64,000 bases of DNA from Marchantia polymorpha subsp. ruderalis (GCA_037833965.1 AP031356.1:9384501-9448500); one strand, 5' to 3'; numbered from the stretch's first letter, positions 37,101 to 50,310 are shown. Numbers and translations: made by a program. The notes: generated from the sequence alone by a model not told the origin.

Positions 37101-39491
37101 ATCGTGGAGTAGTGAGCAAGAAATCAAACCATATTGCACGAAGGCGTTGTAACACCATGGAAACGTTATCACACCACAGAAAACACCAACAACTTCTACA
37201 AAACATAAATCAACATAGTATCATCAACTCCATAAAAACGAGAACACATGATCACAAGCATGATCATGTAACTTAACAAACAGATATTCTATCTTCAGGC
37301 AATGCTGACAAGCAGATAATGGATGGAAATGTCAAAATCACAAGAAGAAAAATGTGAAACACAGGACTTCACGTCACATCATCTCCTACAATCTATTCCA
37401 TATTTCCCAAGACCAGCAAAATCAAAGTATAATCCCATGACTTATGCGGCCTAGCCCGATTTCACCCGTTTGGTCAGATCCATGTAAAACTTGACATGTC
37501 GTCTTCAAATTCTTTTCGCAATATCACTTGTACTTCATTCAATGAGTCCAGCGAAATTTCCCGCTGGCAATGGAGAAACTTACATGTGCGATGAAGTACA
37601 AATTGAATCCGTAGGACGAAGAAGACAACGAGTTGACGCCATGTGAATTGGCAATAAAATCTCACGGAACAGTGTCTACCAAATGAGAAGAGAGAAAACA
37701 CGAGACGCATCTAACCAGAAAGCACGAACGCGGTCTCCGCTTTCCGAAAAAGCAAAAAGCCTGCCCCGAGAGTCTATTTATTCCTCTCCTCACCTCTCCC
37801 TCGTCTCCTCTACGAAGCCATGGCCGCGCGAGCGAGGCCCGTTAGTCGTGACCGCCGCTCGCGGACCGTTTTGCCAATAGAACGCGGCAATCGATCAAAA
37901 GTTGGCGGGATCTCTGAGCCGCGGTGGGCCCGCGCGCCTCCTGCAGGGTGGGCCGGGGAAGGTAGTATCGTGAGAACTGACTGTCCAGGACACTCCGAGG
38001 GTAACGAAACCGCGTCTGGGATACATCCAGCCGTGGTTAGCAATACACAGGCTTTCTTGTCCCGTAGCGCCGTCGCCTTTCCTCTTAAAATTTGATAGAT
38101 CAAAAATAGAACCGTATGGAGGAATATTCTGCTCGAAGGAAGACGTCGCGTATGGTAGAGAGGAGTGTGGAGACAATACGGTTCTTGCGAGGAGGTGATT
38201 ATAGCGAATGGAGAGAATCTTCCAGCGGGCAGACAGTCTAGTCCAAAATGGGAGGCACATGTAGTGAAAATTTCTTGTACATGAGATGTCGTGAATGTGC
38301 ATGTCGTTCCATTTCCTGTATGCTTTTCATGGCTCGGCTCCCGTTGGTAGAGATTTGTGACTCGTGCCTTCTGAAATGTCACTGCAATACAGTTGGACTC
38401 GGACCACCATGACCATTTGGTTTCCGTTATGGGATCTTGACATGTTGGTGTTTTTTAACGGTAGGCATATTGGTAGGAAGTGGGGTTCATAAATTGACGA
38501 ATTCAGGTCTGCTTCCGTGGTATCTAGGGCAGTGCATCTTGACTGCCTTTTCTAACACGCCCTTTGGTGCTGTCTGTATTCTGCTCCACATTTGTCAAAT
38601 GAAATTTGCTTGTGTGAAATGATGTTGATTATCAAACTTTTCTTCTCAACTCCTACATGAGGTATTCGCGCTCTGCCGAGGCTGCAACTGTGATTTATGT
38701 GTCCCTTTTTTTTCTAGGGAATGCATTTGATCCGTCAACTCGCACCAAGCTTGCATGTGGGCACTTACTTCTCTCATTAGACATATGAGTCATGTGATGT
38801 GACACATTTAGGTGGAATGGTAAAGTGTTTCATTGCCATCTTACTTTTGACTTCTTAGGTAAAATTGTGTCTTATATTACCTGAAAAATGTAGACTATGG
38901 ACAAGAGTTTTGGTCCCGGTATCCACTTCTCGATAGTGGAAAAACCTCAAGGTGACGTGAAGGGATACAAAGGTCTACAATTCTGGAAGAGCTTTTCAAC
39001 AGTCAGTTAGTGGACTTCCATTAATTGTACTTTGTGCACAGTCCATTCAGGTGTTAGTATTAATTCAAGTTTGAGATTAACTCTAGTTTGGATTAGATTT
39101 AGAACTTCTGCTACGTACTATAAAGAAGTGCAAGCCATAGTTCTCACACAACATTATTTAGGTTCTAATAAAACCTTCAACTTACTTTGAAATTAGCCAT
39201 GCACTAGCAAACCACACATAGGTCGGCTAAGCATTGTGTGAGTACTACATTTCCATGTGTGGAATTCTTGTTTTTTGATTCTAAAATTGTTTGGAGAATG
39301 TTTGCATCTATAAAAACAAGTTTTGCAATTTGGTAATGGTTGCAACAGAGCTCTGGTGATTGACAATATAACCATCTTTAGTTAGTTAACACTGAGGTAG
39401 AAATTTTTGAAGATGAATATATCATTAAATGATTGACAATGTAACTATCTTTAGTTAGCTGGTACTGAGGTAAAGATTATTGAAGTTGAAA
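34150..39491. other. spacer downstream of CYSTM gene
   Basis: The first few hundred bases are probably the CYSTM 3' UTR. Otherwise I see no recognisable gene. Minus-strand frames at 35682-35966 and 36919-37206, and a GC-rich island at 37.80-38.05 kb with a 91-codon plus-strand frame (37820-38095) preceded by CTATTTATTCC near 37775, have no identifiable domain. The island could be the start of an unrecognised gene or a non-coding transcript. Confidence 0.45.
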
Positions 39492-39500
39492 TTAAATTAG
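39359..39500 (+). repeat. 73-bp tandem duplication
   Basis: ATTGACAAT...CTTTAGTTAG...ACTGAGGTA...TTGAAG.TGAA occurs at 39359 and again at 39432, with about a dozen differences. The second copy is cut at its end by the adjacent MITE insertion. Confidence 0.75.
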
Positions 39501-40199
39501 GGAGCAGCTAGTTATCTCTCACTTTAGGCTAATTATCCCTCACTCTACTATACTGTGAATGTTCAAAGGTAACATGTGCGTGAGTTAAAGAAGGTGAGAG
39601 TGTCCAAAAAGGCAAGCTGGCAAGCTCGTTTGAATTTCTTGCAAGCAAATAGAAGAGTTCACACTTCTGTCTTCTCTCTCCTTCCAATTCGTCCTCATCT
39701 TTCTCAGATGTCTTGAAATAAAACAATCAACTCGTTCATACTAAGAAATCAAACTTACAAGACAGAATTTTCCCTTGTCATCCACGAAAGATACGAATTA
39801 ATTGACTAGAAGCTTTTTTTTGAGCTCGTTTTAATCTAAATGCAGCAAATTCTCCTTCCGTCATTGCCCTCAATCTGTCTCGATTTAATCCAAAAAGAAA
39901 ATGTCCCCACTGCATACTAAACCCAATAAACATCTAGCCAACTTTTTTTGAATTTTTTTCTTTCTTTCATATAGCATACTCGCGGCCAATTGCTCCTGAA
40001 TCCTTTTTTACATACATACCGTTGGAGAAGCGTGCAAGGGCAGCATTATGGCCAGCTTGAACCCTCGGGAAATTATCAAATCCTACTCTACCTCCTCTTG
40101 CTCATCCTCATCTCTTTCTCTCTCGTTCACCAATCACATAACTCTCTTCCGTAAGATGAGGGATAATTAGCCTACATTGAAGTTTAACTAGTCGCTCCC
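39500..40199. mobile_element. 700-bp non-autonomous DNA transposon (hAT-like MITE)
   Basis: The element starts GGGAGCAGCTAGTTA and ends, read on the minus strand, GGGAGCGACTAGTTA. The two ends stay similar for about 45 bp, sharing AGGCTAATTATCCCTCA further in. The flanks are a perfect 8-bp duplication, TTAAATTA, at 39492-39499 and 40200-40207. The 8-bp target site and ~45-bp terminal inverted repeats fit the hAT superfamily. The interior has no transposase frame; it is AT-rich with pyrimidine tracts. It inserted into older repeat DNA. Confidence 0.88.
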
Positions 40200-40239
40200 T
40201 TAAATTATTGTGAAGTATCTTTAGTTTGTACGTGAATAA

Positions 40240-40500
40240 TAAGTATGCTTGATAGATAGAAAAAATGTGTATTAATTGATAACAATAAGTTAACCATCTA
40301 TGTGAATTTTAGATTTATCCGTCATGTCATCAATCTGTTAGAAGTGGATTAAATGATAATATAAGATCTTATCTAGTTATACTTGTTGGAAAAATCTATA
40401 TAAGGGAGAAAAAAAATCATTCTAGGTATATTTTATCTTATGAGTTGTACTTCGTTATCAAATAAGTTACTCTCTTAATCCTTTGTGTTATAATGTGCTT
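40240..40500 (+). repeat. copia LTR-like segment, copy A
   Basis: This segment is similar to 53400-53650. Both share GTAT(G/A)CTTGATAGATAGAAAA, then a TTAATTGA(T/C)A phrase, TTATCCGTCATGTCATCAAT, a (G/A)GAAAAAAA.CATTCTA phrase and GTGTTATAAT.GTGC. It lies about 0.5 kb upstream of decayed copia reverse transcriptase, so a long terminal repeat origin is inferred. LTR boundaries and target duplication were not fixed. Confidence 0.6.
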
Positions 40501-40925
40501 GAGCTACCTTGTTCTTTTACTTGAATGTGATGATGACATTACATTGATCTTGGAAATAAAAACATTTTTTTGAGCAAAAAAACTTTCAATAAGAAAAAAA
40601 TCTTTCAATTAAATTGAATGAAATACTATTATGGAACATGATATACAATAGTTAATGAAGAACAAGACCTAAAAGCTATTGGAACTTTCAAAAATTCAAA
40701 TTGATTGATTGATTGCAAGTATATAAATAAGCTATTAGATTGATGCTTAAAATTTTCACACAAGAGAAAAGTATAAATTACAACAAAGTTTTTTCTCCAA
40801 TAACAAAATATGCTACTATTTGACATGTATGTGCACTATTTGGTTTCATTATGTATGAAAAAGATGTAATTATAGCAAAATCTACATGATATAATGAATT
40901 GGCTTTGAAAAATAATATCAATATA

Positions 40926-41330
40926 AGTTCATTTATAGATTGTTGAAAGTATTATATAGATTGACAAAACTTTATAGGATGTGAAATGTTAGGTTTGATG
41001 AGTCCATGAAAGCACAAAAATATTCACATAATGTATATGATACATTTGTTTACATGAATGATGAAATATTTCGTCTCATTCATTTAATAATTTATGTGAA
41101 TGATGTATTCATTTTGGCAAAGAATCAATCCAAAAATTAAAGATGCAAGATTCAACTGAGCTCTCTATTCTAGATGAATCATTTAGGTAAGTCTAAGAGA
41201 ATATTATGAATAGTTATTTCTAGTAATTTGGAGAAGAAAAAGTCCATCATTAATTCAAGACAAGCATGTTCAACAAATGTTTGACAAGTTTAGCATGAAA
41301 TACTATTTAGATTACCAAGATAAACATGGA
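40926..41330 (+). pseudogene. decayed Ty1/copia reverse transcriptase
   Basis: Reading from 40926 gives RLLKVLYRLTKLYRM, then after an in-frame stop NVRFDESMKAQKYSHNVYDTFVY, then LIIYVNDVFILAKNQSK. This matches the copia RT order: K(K)ALYGLKQ..R.WY.RFD, then a Y(D).CVY phrase and YVDD(I/M)LI. The catalytic YVDD reads YVND. After a frameshift, segments resembling LG..K..LG and LSQ..YV...L..F.M follow as far as about 41310. Stops and shifts make it dead. Codon use is AT-rich. Confidence 0.75.
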
Positions 41331-42417
41331 TAGGTTTGATTGATTTTCATTACGTGACAATATGTCATTGATCTATCCAAATTTTTTTTAAAATTTCTTG
41401 TTCCTATGTCGAAATAATGATGACATTTGAAAAGTTCAAATTTTGAAATTTCTATTTGACATAAAATTACTTTTAAATTTAATCTAACTAATAAAATTTC
41501 ACTTTTTTAGTCAAACCAAATAAAACAAATCAAAGTATTTTGTATTTAGAATCTAAAATTTGGTAAGAGAAAATATAGTAGTGCTCATATAAATTTTCTA
41601 GAACTATATTAGTCATGACGCCAAGAGCCATCCAATCATAACAGGCCCCATTTCCATCTATGGCAACCGGAACACACGGAAAGACCTTCAATGCATCGCA
41701 CGTGTAAATTCGTACAAACACCTCCCCAAACAATCGAAGTGCCATACATGAATTTATTGAAGTACACGGAAATTTCTCTGTAGCAATGACATCAAGTGGA
41801 AGACGAGCCACTGATGTGGACATAGAGGATTTCCCGCACTTGATCCCATATGGAGCTGATTGACTTATCATCTCTTCATATAATGTGGACAGAGGAATGA
41901 GACATCCACGTTAATCTTAGTGTTCTATGAATAAGCGATTTGGCAAGTTACTTGGACTGAAGAAGGATAAGCTTTGAAGGAAAATTATTATTTTTGGCTT
42001 ATCTGGAACGATGTTTGGGACATGAATGCAGAGTTTGTACAATAGTTGATATCCTTCAGCAATCTCCAAGCTGCATGAACTCCGGACTTGGTCAGGGCAA
42101 GTCAACTATCACTTACAAGCAGTCTAGACTCCAGAGACATTGTAAAGCTCGTACATGTGTAGAGTGAACACAAAAAACAATAAGGTATCGACAGCGACAG
42201 AGTTCAGAAATATACTTATCATATACAAGGTTTGGGACAATAATCAGTATACACAAGTGATTGTTTTCAAAACTTTTGAAAAGACGGCTAGGACTGGTCG
42301 AGAATTCTCTGTAGCTTAGAAAAACATATGCCTGACAGCATAAGCTTGTTCGATGTCGGAAATGTAAGCACAATATCAGAACCTGGGAACTCGCTTCATA
42401 ATGTACAGGATGCCCAG
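41331..42417. other. AAE gene 3' flank and spacer
   Basis: This lies between the dead copia fragment and the stop of the acyl-activating enzyme (minus strand). The part next to 42417 should hold that gene's 3' UTR. A 113-codon minus frame (41530-41871) has no domain I can name; it is unusually open for AT-rich DNA and could be a gene relic. Nothing else is seen. Confidence 0.45.
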
Positions 42418-45400
42418 TTATAACTTTGACCTCACGCTCTCCTTTTGCCTTGCTATAAGTTGGCTTCTTAGAACCCGGCGTAGAAGCTTGTTAGATGCTG
42501 TGCGGGGAAATTCCGAGACAACCTCGACGGAGCTGACCTGTAGCACCAACAAACACTGACATAATAAGAAACGAAGTCTATAAAAAACGAAGTCTATACA
42601 CAGGTTAGACTTAACACAAATCAGACTTCGTCTCTTCTTCTAAACATACCCTAGACACACTGCACAAGTCTCTGACTTTGGTTACAGTTCTTAAAAAATC
42701 ACAATGTTACCTTGAACAAAGGGGTAAGTTTTGTAGAAATAGCTGTTGCAAATTGCTTTCTGAGGGTCTCTAGAGGGATCGTTGGCCCATCCTTCAACAC
42801 AGCCATGATTACAAGCTGCTCTGGACCACCACCCAGAGGTGGTATAGCAATGGCAGCCGTCTCCAGCACCCTCTCATTCGCAGTATTACAAACCCGCTCT
42901 ATCTCAACAGCACTTGCCTGTCATAAGTACAACTCAGAATCAAAGCCAGCAACTAGAATGAAATATGACTTCCAATAGCATGAAACTACTCGATGGAGGC
43001 AGTACAACAAGTTTCTGCTCACTCATGATCTGACTAGGGGATGTCCTGTTATATGGAATGGAACTTTGGTGACCAGTGCTTCGAAGCGAGCATTCAAACA
43101 AAGAGCGACTAACAACAGTAGTACGCCAAAAGCTAGGTAAGAGGAGACAACAAAACCTTAATGCCACCGAGATTCATAGTGTCATCAGATCTACCATGAG
43201 CTTTATAATAGCCTCCAGGAAGCCGTTCAAACACATCACCATGTCTTCTCAGCCTCTGAAGAGAACAATCACTATGAAACCATTAGAATCGTACTTAGTG
43301 AAGAAGATCATGTGCCGTCGACAACATGTGATCTTCAAATGAACTGCAGAGAAAAATACAACCCTTGATTCCGTTAATGAACGATCTGTTTTTAGATAGT
43401 GAGTTAGATATGATATATTGTGGTCAACTAAGAGATAACGTTCTGATGTAGAAGCAACTATGGAGCTAAAATTTCCCATGCAACTGGTCATGAAAATGAA
43501 TTCTGCATCAATACAAGACTAAAGCAAAGCAGAGTAAGTTGGTAAGTATGTTTGTGATACATACCTTGCCCTTGTACAGTGGCATGCCCTTGTAGTATAC
43601 CTTGTCATGATCTGCATTCAACAGAGTGCTTGATGCTCCAAAATTTACAGCAACAAGAGCGACCTCACCGATACATGGCTGATCCTCCGGCTGCAAATCA
43701 AGACTGGGACATTTGTGAAACTTGAAAATAAATGCTGAATAAGTATGAAGCTGCCTCGCAGAATTCAGCAGTGCATATTTTGGAGACGTAACACGCGACT
43801 TTACAGGAACATGATCTGCTTTTTCTAAAACGATATAACGAGGAATACTTCAAAGTTTGCGCCAAGATTATACCCAATGTAGTGAAACATAACGAGGACT
43901 TTGGTCGCCACATCGATAAAAGAATGCACATGAAGGACCAGAAAAGAAAGGGATGAAGACTGCAGATGGGGTTTGAAACAAAAAGGATTCATGTTCTCCC
44001 ATCTAAAATATTGAGCTGTAGTAGAGAAGAAACACTAGATAACTTCAATAGATGACCAGGACTTGCTCGAGTTTGACAAGCACTGATGACCACATTCAAT
44101 GAATGTGGCTTTCACGGCTGGAAAGAAGCAAAATCGATACACACAAACCCATTCGATAACAAGCACGATAGTTCGTTGAAAGGGTAAACGGGTGAACGTC
44201 TTTCGGTAATTTGTACTTACATACACATTCCCGTTATCATCAAGGATGACAATGGTGTTGCTCATGCTTTGAGTACTGAAAGCTGCCAGAGCTTGAGGTT
44301 GCATGAAACTGCCCCCAGCATACGCAGCTGCCAGTTCTGTTCCCCCACAACATTCCAGCACTGGACCCTTGTATGCTATTTTACTCATCAACCACAAGTC
44401 ATCATCCGCACTGGATGCCTCACCAGTTGATGAGAAGCATCTGCAATATCCAACATACGGTCAAAACCTCACGACCTGAATCTTCTCAACTAAGACCAAT
44501 TTAAATTTAAGTGCCACTTTCGGAACAGCACGCAGAATTTGTGGTGAGTATTCGGCTGTTGTATCCCTCAGAGCAGCTCTTTCAATCAACCACCATAAGT
44601 CGAAATACTAAATTTAGTATACCCAAGAAGGCAGTTTTTAGCGCTTATAAAAGTAATGATTCTTGGCTTTAAGTACCGGTCTTAACACAACGTGAGCAAC
44701 CACCGTCTTGTTGAGTTCATAAAAATTCACGTGTTGTTAGTAGATGTTCAGGTCCACCAAGAAAAAAGTTACCAAACAACATTCCTCTCACAGAGCGTGT
44801 TTTGGAAAAGACACCCGTACAACAATCCGTAGAGTATCCAAGAATTTCGAGAAAACGAAGATGGGATTCCAAGCGGAGTGAGATATACACACCGCAGTGA
44901 GCTCCAGTCGAGACCATCCATGCAAGAACTGTGTCTCCAAGATTTCACAAGGCTAGGTACGCACCCTTGCATCGTTACTTTCGCATCCTGATTATTATGA
45001 GCACCACAAGCAAGAGCATACTCAACAAAGACAGCAGAATCTCTCTTAAATTGTTCTCCTTTTTTTTGCTCATCAAAACAAATTGTGATCCAGCGTATTG
45101 CGTATGAGCAGAAACTCGTTAGCATGTTGAACTCCTAGCAACAAACTTTCCTGATTTTCCTATTCTATGTTGTCAAGCCGATATGCACATGCGATGACTT
45201 CTAACTCTACTCTAGAAGACTGTCAAAGGCTCTCCAAAAGATTCACGCTGCAAGGATAAAAAGACTGCCACCTGATGCGAAGCAAAACACTGTAATAGAG
45301 ACGTCGACCAAAGTTGACTCAAAATTGTATAGTGGACTCCTAAGATATTACGGTTATCCGATACCTGCATAAACTTTCCGTAACCTCGACCGAGCGGCGA

Positions 45401-48400
45401 TCCATTATAGACGGCCATAGCTCCACCATTCAATAGTGCTGCGAAGACCACAAAGGGTCCCATCATCCAACCAAGATTCGTCGGCCATGCTATTACATCT
45501 CCGGAGCGTATATCCTGATGACCCCATCCATCCATGCCACATCTCAGAGGAGATATATGTGACCATGGTATTGCCTTCGGCTCACCTGCGACGTCACAAT
45601 TCTTCAGAATTTCAAAACTCATTGATGAGGGGTACACAATCAGGTTAGTCCACAAAAAGTTGACTCAAAACGGTACCCGCTCGATATCTATGGTGACAAT
45701 AGATGTCCAAATTGGTATTCAGTCACCACATCGACTATCAGGGGCTCTAGAGCAAGGTTCTACTGTTTACAAAACAAGAGGTCTTCCACTTCCGGAAGTA
45801 CTCTTAAAATTCCAACTGTATGAACGAACTCCATGTGCAAACTTAGGACCAAGAATAACAGACACAGCCACTGATGTCCCACTGATGATAGAGGAGTGAA
45901 TGCACGTCCAGACACCTCACACGTCACAACCATAAATCTTGAACTCCCATAGAAAGATCAGGCAGCCAGCTACCAGCTACTACCTACCATCAAAACACAA
46001 TGCCTAGAATTGGTCTGGTGCTGAGTATTGTTAGTGGATCTGTAATCAAAAGGGAAGTTTGCAAAAGTTATCGAGTATCACTGCAGCAACACTCTAATTT
46101 ACTGCTCGTTTAAGCTGCTATCTACTCACATGGTTACAACTCAAGTACAAAGGCTTCACCTGTGGTACCAGACGAGAAAAGGATGTTGCAAAAGGCCTCC
46201 CCGGGAACTGTCACAGCTTTGAACATCTCCGACCTGCCCATCAGAGTCGTAAGGTTCTATTCTGAATCTATCAATCAGAAGTCGACTCAACTGAAATGCT
46301 TATCAACCTTGGACGGCTTCTTGAAGCCATGCAGAAGCGATAGTGTGATGATAGCGATGACGTGTATGTCTTCACCACAGCCGGAACATACCTGCCACGC
46401 TTATCGGCAGCTTTCAAAAACTGATCCCATGATAGATCCCCATCTCTAAGTTGGACAGACACACTTTTAGCATCTGCTGGAATGACTAACGCCTTTGGCG
46501 CATTTGCCTCCACCACACGACTGTTGATCAAAGTTTCCATATCAGTCTCTTGTCAGAATCAGCTCAAAACAGATGAAGCTTCTTATACAAACCAATATTA
46601 GTCAAACACAATTGGCATCGAAGTTTGGATATATGTATTCTCGCATACATTATTTCCGCTTTGAACACATATTTTCCAAACATAATAGGTCTTTGCACCC
46701 AGACAGGAACAAGCAGCAAAACAAGTAGACAAGTAATTGAATGTACGCACTCAACTACAAGTCCGTGTCTAAATCGATCACTTCAGTTGTCGTCTCGCGA
46801 TAAATCTAGGTGGGTAGGATACACTGATCACCTATATAGAGGAAGTCGCTTGCCTCCTCGCAAAATATGGTCCTGCACCCAAAAAACACAGACAGAGTAG
46901 GTTTACACCACACACTCTGTATCTTCAGTTGCCAGTACATACATGGAGCCTTTCCGTACAAGCACATCTAGACTCGATCCCGAATTTGGGTCAATTTTGC
47001 GGCTGTCTATGCTGAGACCCGTACAAACTCCCACACATCTGCGAAAAGATTCTCTGTTCGGAACGTACGTTGTTTAGCCAATGATTACCTGAGTTATAAT
47101 TCCCTTAGCGCGTGAGATCCGACATCGCGTAGCAATTTCGGAAGCCACGAAACTGTCAGCAATGGACACAACCACCATTCCAGCTAAGATGACGGCAAGG
47201 TAGGAAATAACCGCATATACGGTCATGGGCATGTCGATACCGATCGCATCACCTTGCTTGAACCCTGCGATTTGCAGAGCATTCGCCACTCGACTGCACC
47301 ACAAGATCCACAATTGGTCAAGTCCAAGTCGCCAACTTCGAACAAACACATTTGAGCATGGAGGTTTTCTGCTGGTGAAGTTGCTGCTAAGACTTTCCTA
47401 TCGAGAGGTGCGCTTTTGCAACCGGGATGCCATAAAGATAATCACTCGAGCAATTAATTCTACAATGCAGCGAAGGCAGTTCTTTTCGAAAATGTTGAAA
47501 AACGTCTCACTTGACTTGTGCGCGAAGTTCTTTGATTGTCAAGGTCTTGACCGGCATATCATCTGATCCTTCATCTCGCCATATAATAGCCACGGAGTCA
47601 TCCGTTTTGTTTATCTTTCGATGTGGAGTAAGGCAAGACTCCGCAACGTTAAACACTGATCCGGGAAGCCAAATTCCTCCAGGCATCTTCTCGTCACTGG
47701 TATCCAATATGCATTTTGGCCGCTGGTGAAACACAACACTCATCTCTTCGAGTACGTGTTCAAGGTATATCTGGAGACACGAAATTGAGAACAAATCAGA
47801 AGGTGTTCTAAATTTAACTGCAATGCCTTATCGCCATTTTGGTCCTTGAGTCTTGCTGGGCAGTGTGGCTGCATATACCACGTCAAGGAAAAAGTTTTGA
47901 TAAGACATGAATAAGACTTTTAGTGTGTTTTATGGTTTTGAGTGTATCGATTTCCTCACAAAGCATTCTTTCATTGTCAAACGGCCTTTGGAAAAAGTTA
48001 CTATTTTCGCTTCATATCTACTCTCCACCCGCCACCGAAGTTTTCAGTGAATCTGCTTGACTCCGCCGACTGAAAATGCTGGGGAAAGAGCACTTATGAC
48101 GTAGCGTACAAAAGTTCAGTCAATTAAGCAATCCTCTCAACATCACTTCTAAATATTGGCCCATCCATATCTATTCCGATCATTTGATAATACGTGAGGT
48201 TGGGTTTGGGAGCTATCATCACTATGCTTATTTTGCTCAGACCTGACCACGCATGCAAAGGTTCGAGATGGTGAAAATTGCTTACATCTGGATGTGCAGC
48301 TGACCATTTTTGGAAAGCAGAGTAGCTGTCTATGGGATTTTTGTAAGACGGACCCAAGTACGTCCGTCCCTTCAAATTCATGAAACGCCCTATGTTCGTG

Positions 48401-48833
48401 CAATTTGCCTCCTCTCTGAGACAAGGCCAAATGCACACAACTCATCAAATTTAAAGCTCTTCGACGTCAGAACAATGTACAGATAGACAATTCGTTATGC
48501 CTGTACTCGAAGGTATAGAATTGAAGTAAACGAGTAGACAGGGGAGAGATAAACGCACAATTTGGGAAACCACACAGGCGGAGGACCCAATTTATGAACG
48601 TCCCAATTGTGGTAAGTCGAGTTGTAAATCAGCTGATGTAAAGGATCGGGGTGCTCGATTTTAAGCAAACTGGTGGAGATCCTCTCCCAGATGGCAGGCG
48701 GAGATTTCCCAGCCTCATTGAGAACTTTCTGCAGCTGGTCCAGAAAAGCTCGGGACTCGGACGGCGACAATCCAGTGCGTTGTAAGTCCAGGAGTCCGAT
48801 GTCCTGAATACTCGTCGTCACTCGATCCTCCAT
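42418..48833 (-). CDS. AAE18: peroxisomal acyl-activating enzyme, AAE17/AAE18 type
   Basis: This acyl-CoA synthetase (ANL superfamily) forms an acyl-AMP and then a CoA thioester. Exons on the minus strand: 48559-48833, 48286-48415, 47511-47770, 47089-47293, 46832-46872, 46392-46520, 46160-46233, 45365-45585, 44893-44987, 44221-44440, 43565-43690, 43157-43255, 42711-42917, 42418-42537. They total 2202 nt (733 aa) and all joins are in frame. The N-terminal domain has [11 protein letters not shown]; the AMP-binding P-loop is [16 protein letters not shown] (SSGTTG at 367-372). [13 protein letters not shown] (about 613-625) is the hinge motif, and [16 protein letters not shown] holds the catalytic Lys region. 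The protein ends SKL, a canonical PTS1 that places it in the peroxisome. Arabidopsis AAE18 acts on 2,4-DB-type and probably natural beta-oxidation substrates. The substrate here is unknown. AAE17 is an equally good name. Confidence 0.94.
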
Positions 48834-49560
48834 CGTTCAGCGCGTGCACTGCACTGCACCCAAATGCTCCTCGCTCCTCACCCCGCGCACCTGCGAGCAA
48901 ATGTCCTCCTGAAGCCTCGGACGTTCACAAACCCTCAAGTCCTCCTCGTCTCAAATCACCACGCCTCTGCCTTAAAGAGCAAGAGCAGAGCTTCCACGTG
49001 AGGTCTGACTCAGATGCCAAGCGCCTGAGTCACCGTTCTCATATTAAATATTTCGCCCGTACGCAAGCCCCCAAAAACAATTCGCCACAGGTCTTGTGGG
49101 ACCATTACATTACCATGGCTTCACCCTCCCACCGTCGTCGGGAGCGGAACGCAAAGATCCACCACCGCCACCAGCCGGACACGCAGATCGAACACCTCGA
49201 TCTCTGCTCGAAGGTCCGAATGCAACGAAGCTCATCAGAAACCTCGAGCACTGGAATGTGCAGTGATCGAGCGGGCGAGCATTCCGGGCCCAAGAGGACC
49301 TTCTGACCACGAGAACTAATGCAAAGACCGTGGCCAACGAGACTTGACCGCAAATTTACCGAAATTTCAACGTGTCAGACACGTGGGACTTTGTCACCTG
49401 CAAACGGTTGGGTATGGCATTTTCCTGTCGCCCATGCAGACTCCAAAACTGGAAGTATATAAATTGCTCAAAGGTCACCAAAGTCGGTTCTAATCGTATC
49501 TCAATTCCTCTGTAATTCGCAGTTCCCATCCCCAAAACTTCACAACGAAATTTCCCAGTT
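48834..49560. promoter_or_regulatory. upstream region of AAE gene, possibly bidirectional
   Basis: This GC-richer block lies upstream of the AAE start (minus strand). On the plus strand there is a good TATA box (AAGTATATAAATTGC) near 49451-49465, pointing away from AAE into DNA without an intact gene. CACGT cores lie at about 48991 and 49380. Overlapping small frames here (48998-49306 plus, 49105-49353 minus) shadow each other and have no domain. Confidence 0.45.
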
Positions 49561-50310
49561 TAGAGGTATTATTCCTCCACTCCATGTTTCACGACCAAAA
49601 AAAATAGCAGATGGTTTTCTAGTTGCAGGATTAATTTATGATCATGGTTTATATTATTTACCTCTTCCACGAGCTCTTTTAAAAGGTGATTTAAGTGAAA
49701 GTTTGGATTATTAGCTGCTCCGTGCAAGAAAATATCAAATACCGTTTGTGAGACTTTTAGTATTTAAGTGGTTCGTTTTTCCACCCCTTGCTTCACAAGT
49801 TTGGTGGCTTTGAAAGTGCCGCCATTGGGCATAACACATCTTATGGAACTTTCATTCCTTCCAAAAAATATTTTTATCAACGAGGGAGAGATTTCCGGAA
49901 AGAATCTCTGTTCAATTCCAAGATAGTGGTCACTTTGTGGCCACTCTATATACAAGTCCAAAGAATCCCCAACTAATGTGTAGTTATTATTATCCATGTC
50001 ACTATCTAGTGAGCTTTTGTGTAGCAATGTAAACATCTTGCAAGACTTGAAACCCCTAGCTCATTCAGAAAATGGCCTCTCTTTGTGGCAGTGAACAATA
50101 CGACTTTCTAAGTAGACGATTGTAAGGTTAACGGTACACTAGTTTTTTAAAGTAAAAAATAAACTTGTTGTATTATTTATTCCGAATGACTCTTTATTTT
50201 TTCAATGACATCTTTTATAGTGATGATTGATCTGGAGATCCTGATATTCATTAGCATTTGACAGGAAAGAATATGTTTCTCGAAGTGTACGATGAAGGGC
50301 AAATTAATGT

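Noticed and set aside
41951..41970. miR319-like string CTTGGACTGAAGAAGG
   Set aside because: The first 12 bases match plant miR319, but the 3' part does not, and I see no partner arm that would make a miRNA hairpin.
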